Source of the DNA: JAWLDA01 sp041686855 | Lineage (GTDB): Bacteria > Bacillota > Limnochordia > DTU080 > RSA5 | Assembly: GCA_041686855.1 (NCBI GenBank) | Contig: JAWLDA010000011.1 | Location: 62,001 to 126,000 of the forward strand | Length of the DNA: 64,000 nt | Reading direction: 5' to 3' | Shown here: positions 42,151 to 50,450 of the stretch, piece by piece | Layout: every line of letters begins with the position of its first letter | How positions within the stretch are numbered: the stretch's first letter is position 1 | Notes under the pieces: generated by a model | Databases searched by the model: none | What the model was told of the DNA's origin: nothing | The model's input: the letters and a program-made list of their open reading frames with translations, nothing else | Translations under genes and position numbers: made by a program

Positions 42151-43053
42151 TTAGGCGTCTTGCTTGTCGTCGTCCCAGACGTCATAGTTGGGCGGGGCGT
42201 TGGGATCAATGTCACCCAATGCATCCTGCGCGCCCTCCGATTGCTCTTGCTCCTGCTCCTCGTCGTCGTTCACGACTGTACCTTCAACGGTGTTGGAGTC
42301 ATTGTCGATGTACTCGTAATCGAACTCGCCATCGCCATTATCGTGAATGAGCGCTTGGTCGGCTTGAACCGCCCGTTGCATGTCAATCGAGAGGATGCCG
42401 TACTTGGAGAGGTTGAGTTTTAACACCGTCTTTAGCGACATTTCCAATTCGTTGGTCCGCCAAGGTCCTGTGGGGCGCTCGAACGACTTGCTGTATCGCT
42501 TGGCATGCGCTCGCATCTGGTCAACAGTCATAAACAGGTAGCGCTCGAATCCGTTGATCAGCCGGAAAAAAGAAACGTAGCCGACTACCGTGTCCGACGT
42601 TTTGCCCTCGGGGTCAAACTCCACGTCGCCGGTGATCCGGTTGTACCCAAGGAGCTCTCCCTCGTAAATCTCGGCAGCGTTCATGTTCTTGTACTGTCCC
42701 GACCGCAAGGCGAGTTGGATATAGCCCTTGTAACCCATCTGGAACTGTGGCTTGGGTTTGCCGCCTTTCTCGCGGTAGGGCACGATGTAGGAGAATCCCA
42801 AATTTGGATCAATGGGAAGGTCCATCGAAGCGGCCACGGCCGCACATGCGATAATTTGCTGCGGATCGCACTCTTGGAGCATGGTGTTGTTGTTGGTGAC
42901 GTTGATGATTGACGACATAAAACCCGCGGCCTTGTTGCCCAACATCTCTTTGAAGCGCCGCTTAATGTCGTCGTTAGACAGCATCATCTTGAGGGACCGA
43001 GGCGAACTCGTTGCCGCGTTCCCATTCATGCGCTGCGCCAGTTGACTAGCCAC
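42151..43053 (-). CDS. recT: RecT single-strand annealing recombinase
   Basis: 300 residues from GTG 43053. RecT family patterns: SNDDIKRRFKEMLGNKAAGF, then LQECDPQQIIACAAVAASMD, and IVPYREKGGKPKPQFQMGYKG. The C-terminus is highly acidic. It anneals single strands in phage recombination and replication, with the exonuclease encoded upstream. Confidence 0.9.
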   Translation of the reverse strand: MASQLAQRMNGNAATSSPRSLKMMLSNDDIKRRFKEMLGNKAAGFMSSIINVTNNNTMLQECDPQQIIACAAVAASMDLPIDPNLGFSYIVPYREKGGKPKPQFQMGYKGYIQLALRSGQYKNMNAAEIYEGELLGYNRITGDVEFDPEGKTSDTVVGYVSFFRLINGFERYLFMTVDQMRAHAKRYSKSFERPTGPWRTNELEMSLKTVLKLNLSKYGILSIDMQRAVQADQALIHDNGDGEFDYEYIDNDSNTVEGTVVNDDEEQEQEQSEGAQDALGDIDPNAPPNYDVWDDDKQDA

Positions 43054-43918
43054 TGATACCCACCCTCTCGTCGATCAAATTCCAAGACCACGGCGGCAAA
43101 CTAATCTCGACCGGCTCCTCGTCGTAGCCCGGCCACAATCCCGACGCTTGGCACTCGGCGTAACGCTCGATCAGTGGCTTTAGCTCGTCTCGTCCCGCCT
43201 TGAGCGCCTCGTCCTCGATCTGGTAGACGGCCACGCAGTAAGGCGGCTCCTTCTCCACGGCGATAATCGCAAACAAGTCGGCGTCAAGGTCCAGCGCCTT
43301 GGCTCCAATCAGGTACATGGCCGCCTGGATGTAGTAACCGAAGTTGTAAATGGCCTTAGTGAAAGCTGTCCGGCTTGCGTCCTTCGTCGTTTTAAGATCA
43401 ACGATTGCGCCGAACGCCTTAGAGTGGTCGTCGAACCGACCTTTGCAGCGGATACCCGTAGTCGGATCGTTCCAAACGGCGCTAATCTCAGCGTTGCCCT
43501 CGAGCAGCGCCTTGGCGGTCGGATTTGACCAAACGGCGTCCCGCATCCGAAGGCATTGTTGGTACTCGTCGGCCTTGAGAATCTCGGCCAACGGGTTCTC
43601 GGCCTCGAACTCGGCCCAGGCCGCTTTGCCTGCTTTGGTGCGTCGGTCCATGTCCGGTGCCACCACGTAGCGCGCCGGGAATAGGTCGGGCTGAAGAACT
43701 GCAACGTGCGTCGCGTCACCCAATCGAAGGGCTGGCGTCGGAGGCGTTGGATTCATCATTTGTTCGTAGGCGTGAGCTGGTGAACGGTCCCGCATCACCT
43801 TGAGGATCGTCTGCGAAGCTAACGGCCAACGGTGGTATTGCTCCGCCGTGACGCCGGGGTAAAGACCGGGTGTTTCCGGGGCTTCGGTTATCTCGATCCA
43901 ATCTGTGGTGACGTTCAC
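43046..43918 (-). CDS. PD-(D/E)XK exonuclease partner of RecT (RecE/YqaJ-like)
   Basis: 290 residues from GTG 43918 (AAAGGAGC upstream). Nuclease core: residues with ALRLGDATHVAVLQPDLF, then GRFDDHSKAFGAIVDLKTTKD, where the D-x-K pair in IVDLKTTK is the catalytic motif, and YYIQAAMYLIGA. It digests double-strand ends to give single strands for RecT. The 8-bp overlap with recT shows co-translation. Confidence 0.85.
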   Translation of the reverse strand: MNVTTDWIEITEAPETPGLYPGVTAEQYHRWPLASQTILKVMRDRSPAHAYEQMMNPTPPTPALRLGDATHVAVLQPDLFPARYVVAPDMDRRTKAGKAAWAEFEAENPLAEILKADEYQQCLRMRDAVWSNPTAKALLEGNAEISAVWNDPTTGIRCKGRFDDHSKAFGAIVDLKTTKDASRTAFTKAIYNFGYYIQAAMYLIGAKALDLDADLFAIIAVEKEPPYCVAVYQIEDEALKAGRDELKPLIERYAECQASGLWPGYDEEPVEISLPPWSWNLIDERVGISG

Positions 43919-44088
43919 GACGCTCGCTCCTTTCTGGCACACGCTCCGCACTTCCAGCGCTTTTTCTCGTACACCCAACCGTTCAGCGTAATCAGATCGG
44001 CGCAGCGTTGAAGCGTTCCATAGGTGTAAAACATCTCACCACACTTGCAGACAGCGACATAGGTTGCCACCCGTTCCATGACCGCCAT
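43915..44088 (-). CDS. Small zinc-ribbon protein
   Basis: 57 residues from ATG 44088, or ATG 44079, with AGGAGG at suitable distance. Cys sites CKCGEMFYT and KCGACARKE form a zinc ribbon (four Cys). Function unknown; overlaps the exonuclease gene start by 4 bp. Confidence 0.5.
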   Translation of the reverse strand: MAVMERVATYVAVCKCGEMFYTYGTLQRCADLITLNGWVYEKKRWKCGACARKERAS

Positions 44089-44160
44089 CTCTTGCCAAAC
44101 CTCCTTGCCCACCTGGGCCCAATCGTGTAAACTGAACCCAGGCAGGCGCTTAGTTAGCCA

Positions 44161-44478
44161 CTATCGCTTGCCGCCAGCTATGCCCGCCTCGGTGCGTCCC
44201 AGCGCAACCGGGGCATTTTCCTTTTGTCGAACACCATCCCGATAGTTCTCAATCACCATCCGTTTGGCGACCTCGTCCTCCGGCAGACGCCGAACAACAG
44301 ACGCCAATTGCGATTCGGCCTCACCTAATGCCGTCATGATGAGGCCCTCGTCCGGCCATTGAACGCCGGCGGCATTATGTAACTGCGAGAGATACATCTG
44401 CCAGCCCGGCATGGTCCAAACCACGCGCCTCAACATTTGCAATCTGGCCATCCCACGCACCTCGCCTTCAAGCTCCAA
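44161..44478 (-). CDS. Hypothetical early protein
   Basis: 105 residues, helical (LQMLRRVVWTMPGWQMYLSQ...EDEVAKRMVIENYRDGVRQ). Not recognised. Overlaps the previous gene by 49 bp; its true start may be a later ATG. Confidence 0.45.
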   Translation of the reverse strand: MELEGEVRGMARLQMLRRVVWTMPGWQMYLSQLHNAAGVQWPDEGLIMTALGEAESQLASVVRRLPEDEVAKRMVIENYRDGVRQKENAPVALGRTEAGIAGGKR

Positions 44479-44633
44479 GAGTTGTTCCTGATCCGCCGAA
44501 CGTTGACGTAGAACGGAGCCGCCGCCCTAATCTGCTCGACGAATTTCAAGCTGCCAACTGTGATCTTCTCGCCGCTTGCCAGTAGCCGAACCGCTTCGTT
44601 GACGTCGCCCTGGTCGGGTTCGATCACTTGCAT
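44430..44633 (-). CDS. Hypothetical early protein
   Basis: 67 residues from ATG 44633: QVIEPDQGDVNEAVRLLASG then SLKFVEQIRAAAPFYVNVRR and a Cys-containing end WPDCKC. Unknown. It overlaps a frame at 44527-44772 by about 107 bp, so one of the two C-termini is probably not real. Confidence 0.45.
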   Translation of the reverse strand: MQVIEPDQGDVNEAVRLLASGEKITVGSLKFVEQIRAAAPFYVNVRRIRNNSWSLKARCVGWPDCKC

Positions 44634-44772
44634 GTGACCTTGGCACCCACTCGCCACAGCGACGACACTTGCGGGTTGGCAGGATCCGCAGGTACTGATC
44701 CTTGTCCAACCACAATCGCCGTGGCTGATGGCCTTTACAGAGGCACGTTATCTTTGCAATCAGGCGACGCAT
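44527..44772 (-). CDS. Small Cys-rich protein, possibly truncated
   Basis: Up to 81 residues from ATG 44772. The N-terminal 45 residues look real (RRLIAKITCLCKGHQPRRLW...KCRRCGEWV) with a CLCKGH...CRRCG zinc-like site. The rest is Arg-rich, overlaps another gene and looks non-coding. A lost stop codon or frameshift is likely. Confidence 0.4.
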   Translation of the reverse strand: MRRLIAKITCLCKGHQPRRLWLDKDQYLRILPTRKCRRCGEWVPRSHASDRTRPGRRQRSGSATGKRREDHSWQLEIRRAD

Positions 44773-44996
44773 GCCGATTCATTCTCCTTCATAAGTCGTC
44801 CTTCGTGTGCTCGTACTGCCGATAACGCCGCTTCCTGCAACGTCATGTCATTATTCCAAAGGGCGTCCAGCAAATCGTCCTCGAGCTTATCGCACGCAAG
44901 CACTTGGTCGAACAAGCGAGCGTATCCCGCCTCAGCAAGTGCCTCGTCAAGCGCCATCTGCCCGGCGTCGATAAGGTCCGTGGGTATCGATGCCAT
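44760..44996 (-). CDS. Hypothetical early protein
   Basis: 78 residues from ATG 44996 (AAGGAGG upstream): IPTDLIDAGQMALDEALAEA then FDQVLACDKLEDDLLDALWN and an acidic end. All helix; unknown. Possibly a small DNA mimic or inhibitor because of its acidity, but this is speculation. Confidence 0.5.
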   Translation of the reverse strand: MASIPTDLIDAGQMALDEALAEAGYARLFDQVLACDKLEDDLLDALWNNDMTLQEAALSAVRAHEGRLMKENESACVA

Positions 44997-45070
44997 CGTC
45001 ATGCCTCCTTGCGTACAATCCGTACTGGTGTCCATCGGGCTTAGACGGTGTGGATGGGTGGGATTGAGGC

Positions 45071-45598
45071 TCACCCGCCATGTATGCGCCGTTTCGTGTA
45101 ACCTTTGCGCTCCATCGTCTGGTTGAATCGACGGTACTCCTCGGCAGGACTCATACCGTACTCATCGCAAAGCACCGATACTAACGTCTCAATGGCACAC
45201 TCCGCGCCCAACAACTCGTGAAGAAGGTCCCGTGCCTTTTCAATGTCCTCGCGACGCGGTTTGTTGACCACACAAAACCCCCGCAGTGCTGAGATTGCCT
45301 CCTCGAGCTCCTCTAATGCCTTCTCCTTGACGGAAGCCCTATGGAGGTCCACCAAGTCGCCGTCAAGCCAACGGTGTACGAATGCCACAGAAGCCAGAGC
45401 CTCGTGCAACGCCTTATAGAGGCGCCCGTCATCGAGCTCGTCGGCTAGTGCCCTTAGAACCTCTGAATCCTTAGGGATGCGCCCGTTTACAAGATGAGAG
45501 ATGTATGTCCGATGCCGATTGATGATCTTGGCAAGATCGGTCTGGCTGATTCCCCGTTCCTCTATCGCCCTTTTGACCGCAACCGAAATTGCGTTCAC
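45071..45598 (-). CDS. XRE-family regulator with a C-terminal helical domain
   Basis: 175 residues from GTG 45598. N-terminal HTH: VKRAIEERGISQTDLAKIIN followed by RTYISHLVNGRIPKDSEVLR. The C-terminal about 110 residues are helical. It lies directly after the excisionase-like gene (overlap 4 bp) in the early operon and may be an anti-repressor or early regulator. Confidence 0.7.
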   Translation of the reverse strand: MNAISVAVKRAIEERGISQTDLAKIINRHRTYISHLVNGRIPKDSEVLRALADELDDGRLYKALHEALASVAFVHRWLDGDLVDLHRASVKEKALEELEEAISALRGFCVVNKPRREDIEKARDLLHELLGAECAIETLVSVLCDEYGMSPAEEYRRFNQTMERKGYTKRRIHGG

Positions 45599-45861
45599 GC
45601 CCTTCTCCTCCTTCCTGTTGATCTCTCACGCCATGCTGGTAGATGGTGAACCTTCATCGGTGTAGGCTGAGGTTGATCTAGTCCGAGGAGCCGAAGCACC
45701 TCATTCTTAGTAACCAGGATGCGGCCGCCAATCTTGACGGCGTTTATGTGGCCCCGGTCGATCTTGTGCCGTACGGCTTTGTCGGTCGTGCGTAAAAGCT
45801 CGGCAAGCTCGGGTACGTACAGAACATCGGGCAGGTTGTCGAGTCCAAGCCTAGTACTCAT
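45595..45861 (-). CDS. Excisionase-like MerR-type HTH protein
   Basis: 88 residues: YVPELAELLRTTDKAVRHKI followed by RGHINAVKIGGRILVTKNEV, the winged-helix pattern of excisionase-family DNA binders. Probably needed with the integrase for excision, or as a regulator. Second gene of the early operon. Confidence 0.7.
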   Translation of the reverse strand: MSTRLGLDNLPDVLYVPELAELLRTTDKAVRHKIDRGHINAVKIGGRILVTKNEVLRLLGLDQPQPTPMKVHHLPAWRERSTGRRRRA

Positions 45862-45891
45862 CCTGTCGATCCCCCTTTCTTGAATGACAAA

Positions 45892-46155
45892 CTATGCCGT
45901 GGTAGAAGCGTGCGAGGAGCGGACTCCGCGGTCCGGTTCGCTTCTCGCGGACTCGTAGGCAGGAAACTTGATTTCGTCCATACGCACACCGAAGAAGGAG
46001 GCCAACCGACAAGCCATGCGATACGAAGGCACCCGCTCGCCATTTTCAATTTCATTGTAGTACGAACGACTGATACCTGCGCCATATGCGGCTTCAGACT
46101 GGTTTAACCCCATCCCTTCTCGCAATGCCCTGGGTGTATAGGCCAATGCATTCAC
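45892..46155 (-). CDS. Cro-like XRE repressor (first early gene)
   Basis: About 84-87 residues. HTH: GMGLNQSEAAYGAGISRSYY...NEIENGERVPSYRMACRLAS. The start is GTG 46155 or TTG 46146; GGGAGGTGA fits TTG 46146 better. It is the first gene of the early operon from the strong promoter at 46193-46222 and faces the repressor at 46300, the usual cro/cI layout. Confidence 0.8.
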   Translation of the reverse strand: MNALAYTPRALREGMGLNQSEAAYGAGISRSYYNEIENGERVPSYRMACRLASFFGVRMDEIKFPAYESARSEPDRGVRSSHASTTA

Positions 46156-46165
46156 CTCCCGTAAG

Positions 46166-46266
46166 TACGCGTTTCGCGAATCCCTTGCGCTTATTATACA
46201 TTCGCACTTTGCGAATCGTCAATAGCCAGTTTCGCTTTTTGCGTAAGTAGTTTCGCAGGGTGCGAA
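46166..46266. promoter_or_regulatory. Lysis-lysogeny switch: four operator-like repeats and the early promoter
   Basis: Four 15-bp sites share TTCGCN5TGCGAA-type symmetry: 46166-46180 (TACGCGTTTCGCGAA), 46201-46215 (TTCGCACTTTGCGAA), 46231-46245 (TTCGCTTTTTGCGTA) and 46252-46266 (TTCGCAGGGTGCGAA). A strong minus-strand promoter, TTGACG (46217-46222) and TATAAT (46193-46198) with an 18-bp spacer, has the second site exactly between the boxes. On the plus strand TAAGAT (46274-46279) with TTTCGC (46251-46256) fits the repressor promoter. Confidence 0.85.
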
Positions 46267-46299
46267 AAAAGGGTAAGATGATTACTGAGGGGTGTCGCC

Positions 46300-46668
46300 A
46301 TGAGTGAATCAGTGCTAGGAAACAGGTTGAAGACTCTTCGGGGCAATAGAACTCTTGAAGAGATTGGGGCTTTAGTCGGCCTAGCCAAGACCACCTTACA
46401 CGGATACGAGTCTGGCAGAAGGGAGCCGGACTTGAACACGCTTCAAAAATTGGCGAACGCTCTTGGTACAACTGTCGCTTACCTGATCGGTGACACCGAA
46501 GATCCGCGCCCCAAACCACTACATATCGAGCGTCGAGACATGCCCTTACCGCCGCCAGGTTGGGATAAGCTCACCCCGGAAGAACAAAAGGAGGTAGAAG
46601 AGAGAGCGCGATCGTACGAGGAGTTCGAAGTTCGCCGCATTTTGCGAGAGAAGGGGCACGATGTCTAG
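46300..46668 (+). CDS. CI-type phage repressor (XRE family)
   Basis: 122 residues. HTH: LGNRLKTLRGNRTLEEIGAL...VGLAKTTLHGYESGRREPDL...NTLQKLANALGTTVAYLIGD. The C-terminal half is charged and lacks a peptidase, so inactivation probably uses the ImmA-type protease next door. SD GAGGGGTGTCGCC lies before ATG 46300. Its own promoter overlaps operator 4. Confidence 0.85.
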   Translation: MSESVLGNRLKTLRGNRTLEEIGALVGLAKTTLHGYESGRREPDLNTLQKLANALGTTVAYLIGDTEDPRPKPLHIERRDMPLPPPGWDKLTPEEQKEVEERARSYEEFEVRRILREKGHDV

Positions 46669-47102
46669 TGGGAGTTCCATATCCAATTCATCGTCTCTGG
46701 GCACTCGTCGAACGCGAAGGGATCGAGGTTGTATGGTATCCAGACGAGACCTACCCTCGGGGACGCTACTGCATAGCTAACAACTGTCCGTTTATCTTTC
46801 TGAATCCATTCGTTCAGTCCACAACCATGCGACTTCGCACGACGCTCGCGCACGAACTCGGACACCACTTCGCAGGATTTGGCAGCGGGGGTGATACGAG
46901 GGACGACGAGCGCGCTATGCGATGGGCATACGAACTCGTGCTTCCTTATTGGTGGATAAGGAAGCGCCTGGATTGGGAGCCGTGGCGCATTGCGGAGGAG
47001 GCAGACGTGTATCAAGAGTGGGTGGTAGCGAGACTCAAAATGATTTGGCAAGAGCACCACGTTACAACTCCACATCGCCGAAAGGCGATGTTGGCACTTT
47101 AG
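46668..47102 (+). CDS. ImmA/IrrE-family metallopeptidase
   Basis: 144 residues from GTG 46668, overlapping the repressor stop. The zinc motif HELGHH at residues 62-67 is clear, with the family C-terminal end 'MRWAYELVLPYWWIRKRLD'. ImmA-type peptidases cleave the phage repressor after DNA damage, allowing induction. Co-transcribed with the repressor. Confidence 0.88.
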   Translation: MGVPYPIHRLWALVEREGIEVVWYPDETYPRGRYCIANNCPFIFLNPFVQSTTMRLRTTLAHELGHHFAGFGSGGDTRDDERAMRWAYELVLPYWWIRKRLDWEPWRIAEEADVYQEWVVARLKMIWQEHHVTTPHRRKAMLAL

Positions 47103-47114
47103 GGGGGATTCAGG

Positions 47115-47825
47115 TTGATTTTGTGGGCGCGATGGCCAGCGTTTCGGCTGATCGTTTCCCTAGTGGTACTGAGCGTAGCTGCTGGTACCGCATCGGCGGT
47201 GCCACCGGGGCCAACCGCGACAGTTGAAGCGGTCAATAACGAGGACAACCAACCGAAGACGCTTTGGAACGTCGAATACTGGCGATCCATGTCGCATCGC
47301 GAAAAGGAAATCCTCGTCCGAGGTTTCTGGATGGCAATTAACGAGAATCTTTCGTGGGAGGGAAAGGCTGGGTTGGACAACTTGCCGCCCAACTACATCA
47401 ATGAACTAGATCTGCTTTTTGCAGACAGAGATGCGACCGACGCGATTTCATTTGATTTGTTTTCTTATGTAAGGGGACTAGCGACACCATCTCAATCGGC
47501 CCCGGATGATTCGGATCGAGATTTGTCTCCTCGTCTTTATGTCTCCGAGGGTGACTATATCGCGTTTCAGGATTGGACGTGGAATCAAACCGATTCTTTC
47601 ATTAGGTGGTCGGGATTAGTAGAAAACCGCACACCGTTTCACTGTCGGCCATTGCGCGCATCCTTGGAGTTTTACGACGACAAGGGTCGGTTGGTCGGTA
47701 CGGACCGTTTCATTAACTACGATATTAGGCCTGGAATTGTGGCCGTGGTCGATGGTATCGCTAGAGTGAGCGGCAAGGCCGTCTCCGCTGAACTGCGTCC
47801 CGAAAGTTGCGAGACCCGCTACTAA
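47115..47825 (+). CDS. Secreted unknown protein in the lysogeny operon
   Basis: 236 residues from TTG 47115 (AGGGGGG upstream). A signal peptide is visible (RLIVSLVVLSVAAGTASA, cleavage near ASA). The mature part has two halves: WRSMSHREKEILVRGFWMAI...ENLSWEGKAGLDNLPPNYI and a beta-rich 'FEYDDKGRLVGTDRFI'-like end. Not recognised. Transcribed with repressor, peptidase and integrase, so likely made in the lysogen: a candidate lysogenic conversion protein. Confidence 0.65.
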   Translation: MILWARWPAFRLIVSLVVLSVAAGTASAVPPGPTATVEAVNNEDNQPKTLWNVEYWRSMSHREKEILVRGFWMAINENLSWEGKAGLDNLPPNYINELDLLFADRDATDAISFDLFSYVRGLATPSQSAPDDSDRDLSPRLYVSEGDYIAFQDWTWNQTDSFIRWSGLVENRTPFHCRPLRASLEFYDDKGRLVGTDRFINYDIRPGIVAVVDGIARVSGKAVSAELRPESCETRY

Positions 47826-47842
47826 ACAGGTAAGGTGATCCC

Positions 47843-49006
47843 ATGGCCCGCGGCAACATCGAAAAGCGCGGGGCGGACAGCTACCGCATCCGCATCTATC
47901 TAGGCAAGCTCCCCGACGGCACACCCATCTACCATCGGGAAACAATCAAAGGTACTAGGGATGACGCCGAGCGACGGCTTACGGCCGTCTTGCGCGAGCT
48001 TGATACCAACACCTACGTCGAGCAAAACAATCTAACATTAGGTGAGTTCTTACATCAATGGATTGGCGAATGGGTTGAAACAACGGGCAAGAGCCCTAAG
48101 ACCGTTGCGAGCTACCGGGAAACACTCGATTACATCATCCCTGCGATTGGTCACATCCCACTACAGAAGCTCACCCCCCGCCATATTCAATCGCACTATG
48201 CGCAGCAGTTGAGGTCGGGGAGGAAGAAAGACGGCGGCCCCTTGAGTCCAGGCACCGTCCACGGCCAGCATCGCGTCTTGCATGCAGCACTGGAGGTGGC
48301 CGTCCGCTGGGGATACATCGCGCGCAACGTCGCCGATGCCGTACAACCGCCCCCACGCCGCAAGAAAAGAGCGGGGCAAACTTGGACCGACGAGGAAGCG
48401 GCCCAGTTTCTTGCGTACGTTCGGCACCATCGTTTGTACGCCTTCTATGCCCTTGCAATGGCTACAGGGCTTCGTCGAGGTGAGCTTGGCGGACTGCGCT
48501 GGCAGGACGTGGATTTCGAACGTCGGCGCATCAGTATAGAACAGGAACTCATCTACATCGGTGGCAAGCACATCTTCAAAGACAAGCTCAAGACCGAGGC
48601 AAGCGAAGACTACGTGACAATCAGCCCGACGATTGTGGAGCTGCTCGAAGAACACAAGAAAGCCCAGCTGAAAGAACGCTGGACCTACGGCGAGCGATAC
48701 GAGGACAACGGTTTGGTGTTTTGTCAGGCCAACGGAAAACGGTTGAATCTCAACAACATTGGGCGCAGGGACTTCGCCGCTCTGTGTGCGAAAGCAGAGG
48801 TGCCTCGGATTCGCTTCCACGACATTCGCCACACATACGCGACTCGTTTATTTGAGCAAGGGCTACCACTCACCACTGTGCAGCGCAGGCTCCGGCACTC
48901 CAAGGGATCGACGACCATCGACATCTACGGACACCCGACGTCGAAAGCCGAAGCGGAAGCGGCTGACGCGATGGACGATCTATTCCGCGACGAGAAGAAA
49001 GCCTAA
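47843..49006 (+). CDS. int: Tyrosine integrase
   Basis: 387 residues with an N-terminal AP2-like arm-binding segment (IEKRGADSYRIRIYLGKLPD), a SAM-like core-binding domain (LTLGEFLHQWIGEWVETTGK), and the catalytic domain: Arg211 in TGLR, His326 and Arg329 in HDIRHTYATRL, His352 in LRHSKG, and nucleophile Tyr362 in DIYGH. It catalyses site-specific recombination at the tRNA-Arg gene and lies next to the right attachment site. Confidence 0.95.
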   Translation: MARGNIEKRGADSYRIRIYLGKLPDGTPIYHRETIKGTRDDAERRLTAVLRELDTNTYVEQNNLTLGEFLHQWIGEWVETTGKSPKTVASYRETLDYIIPAIGHIPLQKLTPRHIQSHYAQQLRSGRKKDGGPLSPGTVHGQHRVLHAALEVAVRWGYIARNVADAVQPPPRRKKRAGQTWTDEEAAQFLAYVRHHRLYAFYALAMATGLRRGELGGLRWQDVDFERRRISIEQELIYIGGKHIFKDKLKTEASEDYVTISPTIVELLEEHKKAQLKERWTYGERYEDNGLVFCQANGKRLNLNNIGRRDFAALCAKAEVPRIRFHDIRHTYATRLFEQGLPLTTVQRRLRHSKGSTTIDIYGHPTSKAEAEAADAMDDLFRDEKKA

Positions 49007-49087
49007 TGCCCCAAAACACCCACCGCTTTCTAGCTGGGCTTTTACATGCTAGCCAGAACCAATATGCCCACCACATGCCCAAAAAGA

Positions 49088-49114
49088 GAAAGGCCCGTCG
49101 ATTGACGGGCCTTC
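49088..49114 (-). terminator. Terminator downstream of the tRNA-Arg, supplied by the prophage
   Basis: Minus-strand 11-bp stem AAGGCCCGTCA / TGACGGGCCTT-type (plus: AAGGCCCGTCGATTGACGGGCCTT), followed on the minus strand by TCTCTTTTTGGG. It lies 5 bp beyond the tRNA CCA end, so the phage provides a replacement terminator for the host tRNA. Confidence 0.85.
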
Positions 49115-49118
49115 TAGC

Positions 49119-49195
<77 letters not shown>

Positions 49196-49412
49196 AATCG
49201 TGAAGCAATTGATAGTATAGCAAACATCCCGTCATAGATCAACAGTTTTGCCCTACATGTTCTTTCCAGTCGTGAGCATTTCTATCCGACATCTACTCAG
49301 GCCGGCAAAGGTGATCTCCTGCTGTGTGGTCAATACCGACGTGAACGAACGCAAATCGCCTTAGGTCGGCGCAACACCTGAGGCCAATCACTTTTCAGCG
49401 GGGGCCAAACTC

Positions 49413-50417
49413 ATGGACTCACTCGGAATCGCGATCGTTGGACTCGGGCATATGGGGCGCATGTATGCTCGACTTGTCGACGACATGCCCGTGCTGCGCC
49501 TAACAGGCGTCTGGGATATTCAAGAGAACGCCGCACAACAAGTGGCTGCCGCACACCACGTCTCAGCCTTTCGCTCCCTTGACGAGCTCCTCACCGATCC
49601 TGACACCGAGGCTATCCTCATCGCCGTTCCCGACCGACATCACGCGGAGCCCACGATTAAAGCGCTCGCCGCCCAGAAACACGTCTTCCTCGAAAAGCCT
49701 CTGGCCACCACGTTGGGCGATGCGGAGCAAATGGTTGGCGCCGCTACCTCTGCGAGGAGCCGACTCCTGGTCGCCCACACACTGCGTTTCGATCCACGCT
49801 ACGCCGCCGCTCGGGATGCGCTTCGCGCCGGCCAACTGGGCGACGTCATCCACGTTTACACTCGCCGCAACAGCTGGCTCTCAGCCAGCGGTCGCGTCGC
49901 GGCGTGGTCCACGCTCCCGTTCTTCCTAGGCATCCACGACATTGATATGCTCCACTGGGTCCTTGGTGAACGTATCACGTCCGTTTACGCCCGATCAACG
50001 CAAAAAGTGATGACGAACAACCAAGATACGGTCCTTGTCTCAATCCGATTCGAAAGCGGCGCGATCGGCACGATGGAGCTATCGTGGGCGCTGCCGGATG
50101 TCCAAGGCAACCGACGCTCCCCCATGCTGGAGATTGTCGGTAGCAAAGGTTACACCAATGTTATTCTCTCCGATCAGGGGGTGAGTATCCACACCCAGGA
50201 AGGGGTGCGTATCCCCGATTTCTGGTACGGTTTCGATCCGGCACTACACGGTCGCATGCTCGGCGTGTACCGCGAAGAACTCCTACACTTCTGGCGCTGC
50301 GTCCGCCAGGGCGAGGAGCCGGCCATCACCCCTGCCCAAGCGCTTGATGCCGTCCGCGTCGCCTTGGCCATCGAAACCTCACTGGAGAGCAATCGAGACG
50401 TGGCCGTGGCGTATTAA
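49413..50417 (+). CDS. Gfo/Idh/MocA-family NAD(P)-dependent oxidoreductase
   Basis: 334 residues. N-terminal Rossmann fold with GLGHMGRMYARL and the family signature EKPLATTL near residue 90. The C-terminal half is an alpha/beta dimerisation domain (GIHDIDMLHWVLGERI carries the catalytic His pattern H-D-I-D). Acts on sugars or sugar derivatives; substrate unknown. First host gene right of the prophage; the 49196-49412 gap shows no gene. Confidence 0.88.
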   Translation: MDSLGIAIVGLGHMGRMYARLVDDMPVLRLTGVWDIQENAAQQVAAAHHVSAFRSLDELLTDPDTEAILIAVPDRHHAEPTIKALAAQKHVFLEKPLATTLGDAEQMVGAATSARSRLLVAHTLRFDPRYAAARDALRAGQLGDVIHVYTRRNSWLSASGRVAAWSTLPFFLGIHDIDMLHWVLGERITSVYARSTQKVMTNNQDTVLVSIRFESGAIGTMELSWALPDVQGNRRSPMLEIVGSKGYTNVILSDQGVSIHTQEGVRIPDFWYGFDPALHGRMLGVYREELLHFWRCVRQGEEPAITPAQALDAVRVALAIETSLESNRDVAVAY

Positions 50418-50450
50418 GCTTCGAAAACGCAGGTACCAGGACATCGGACC

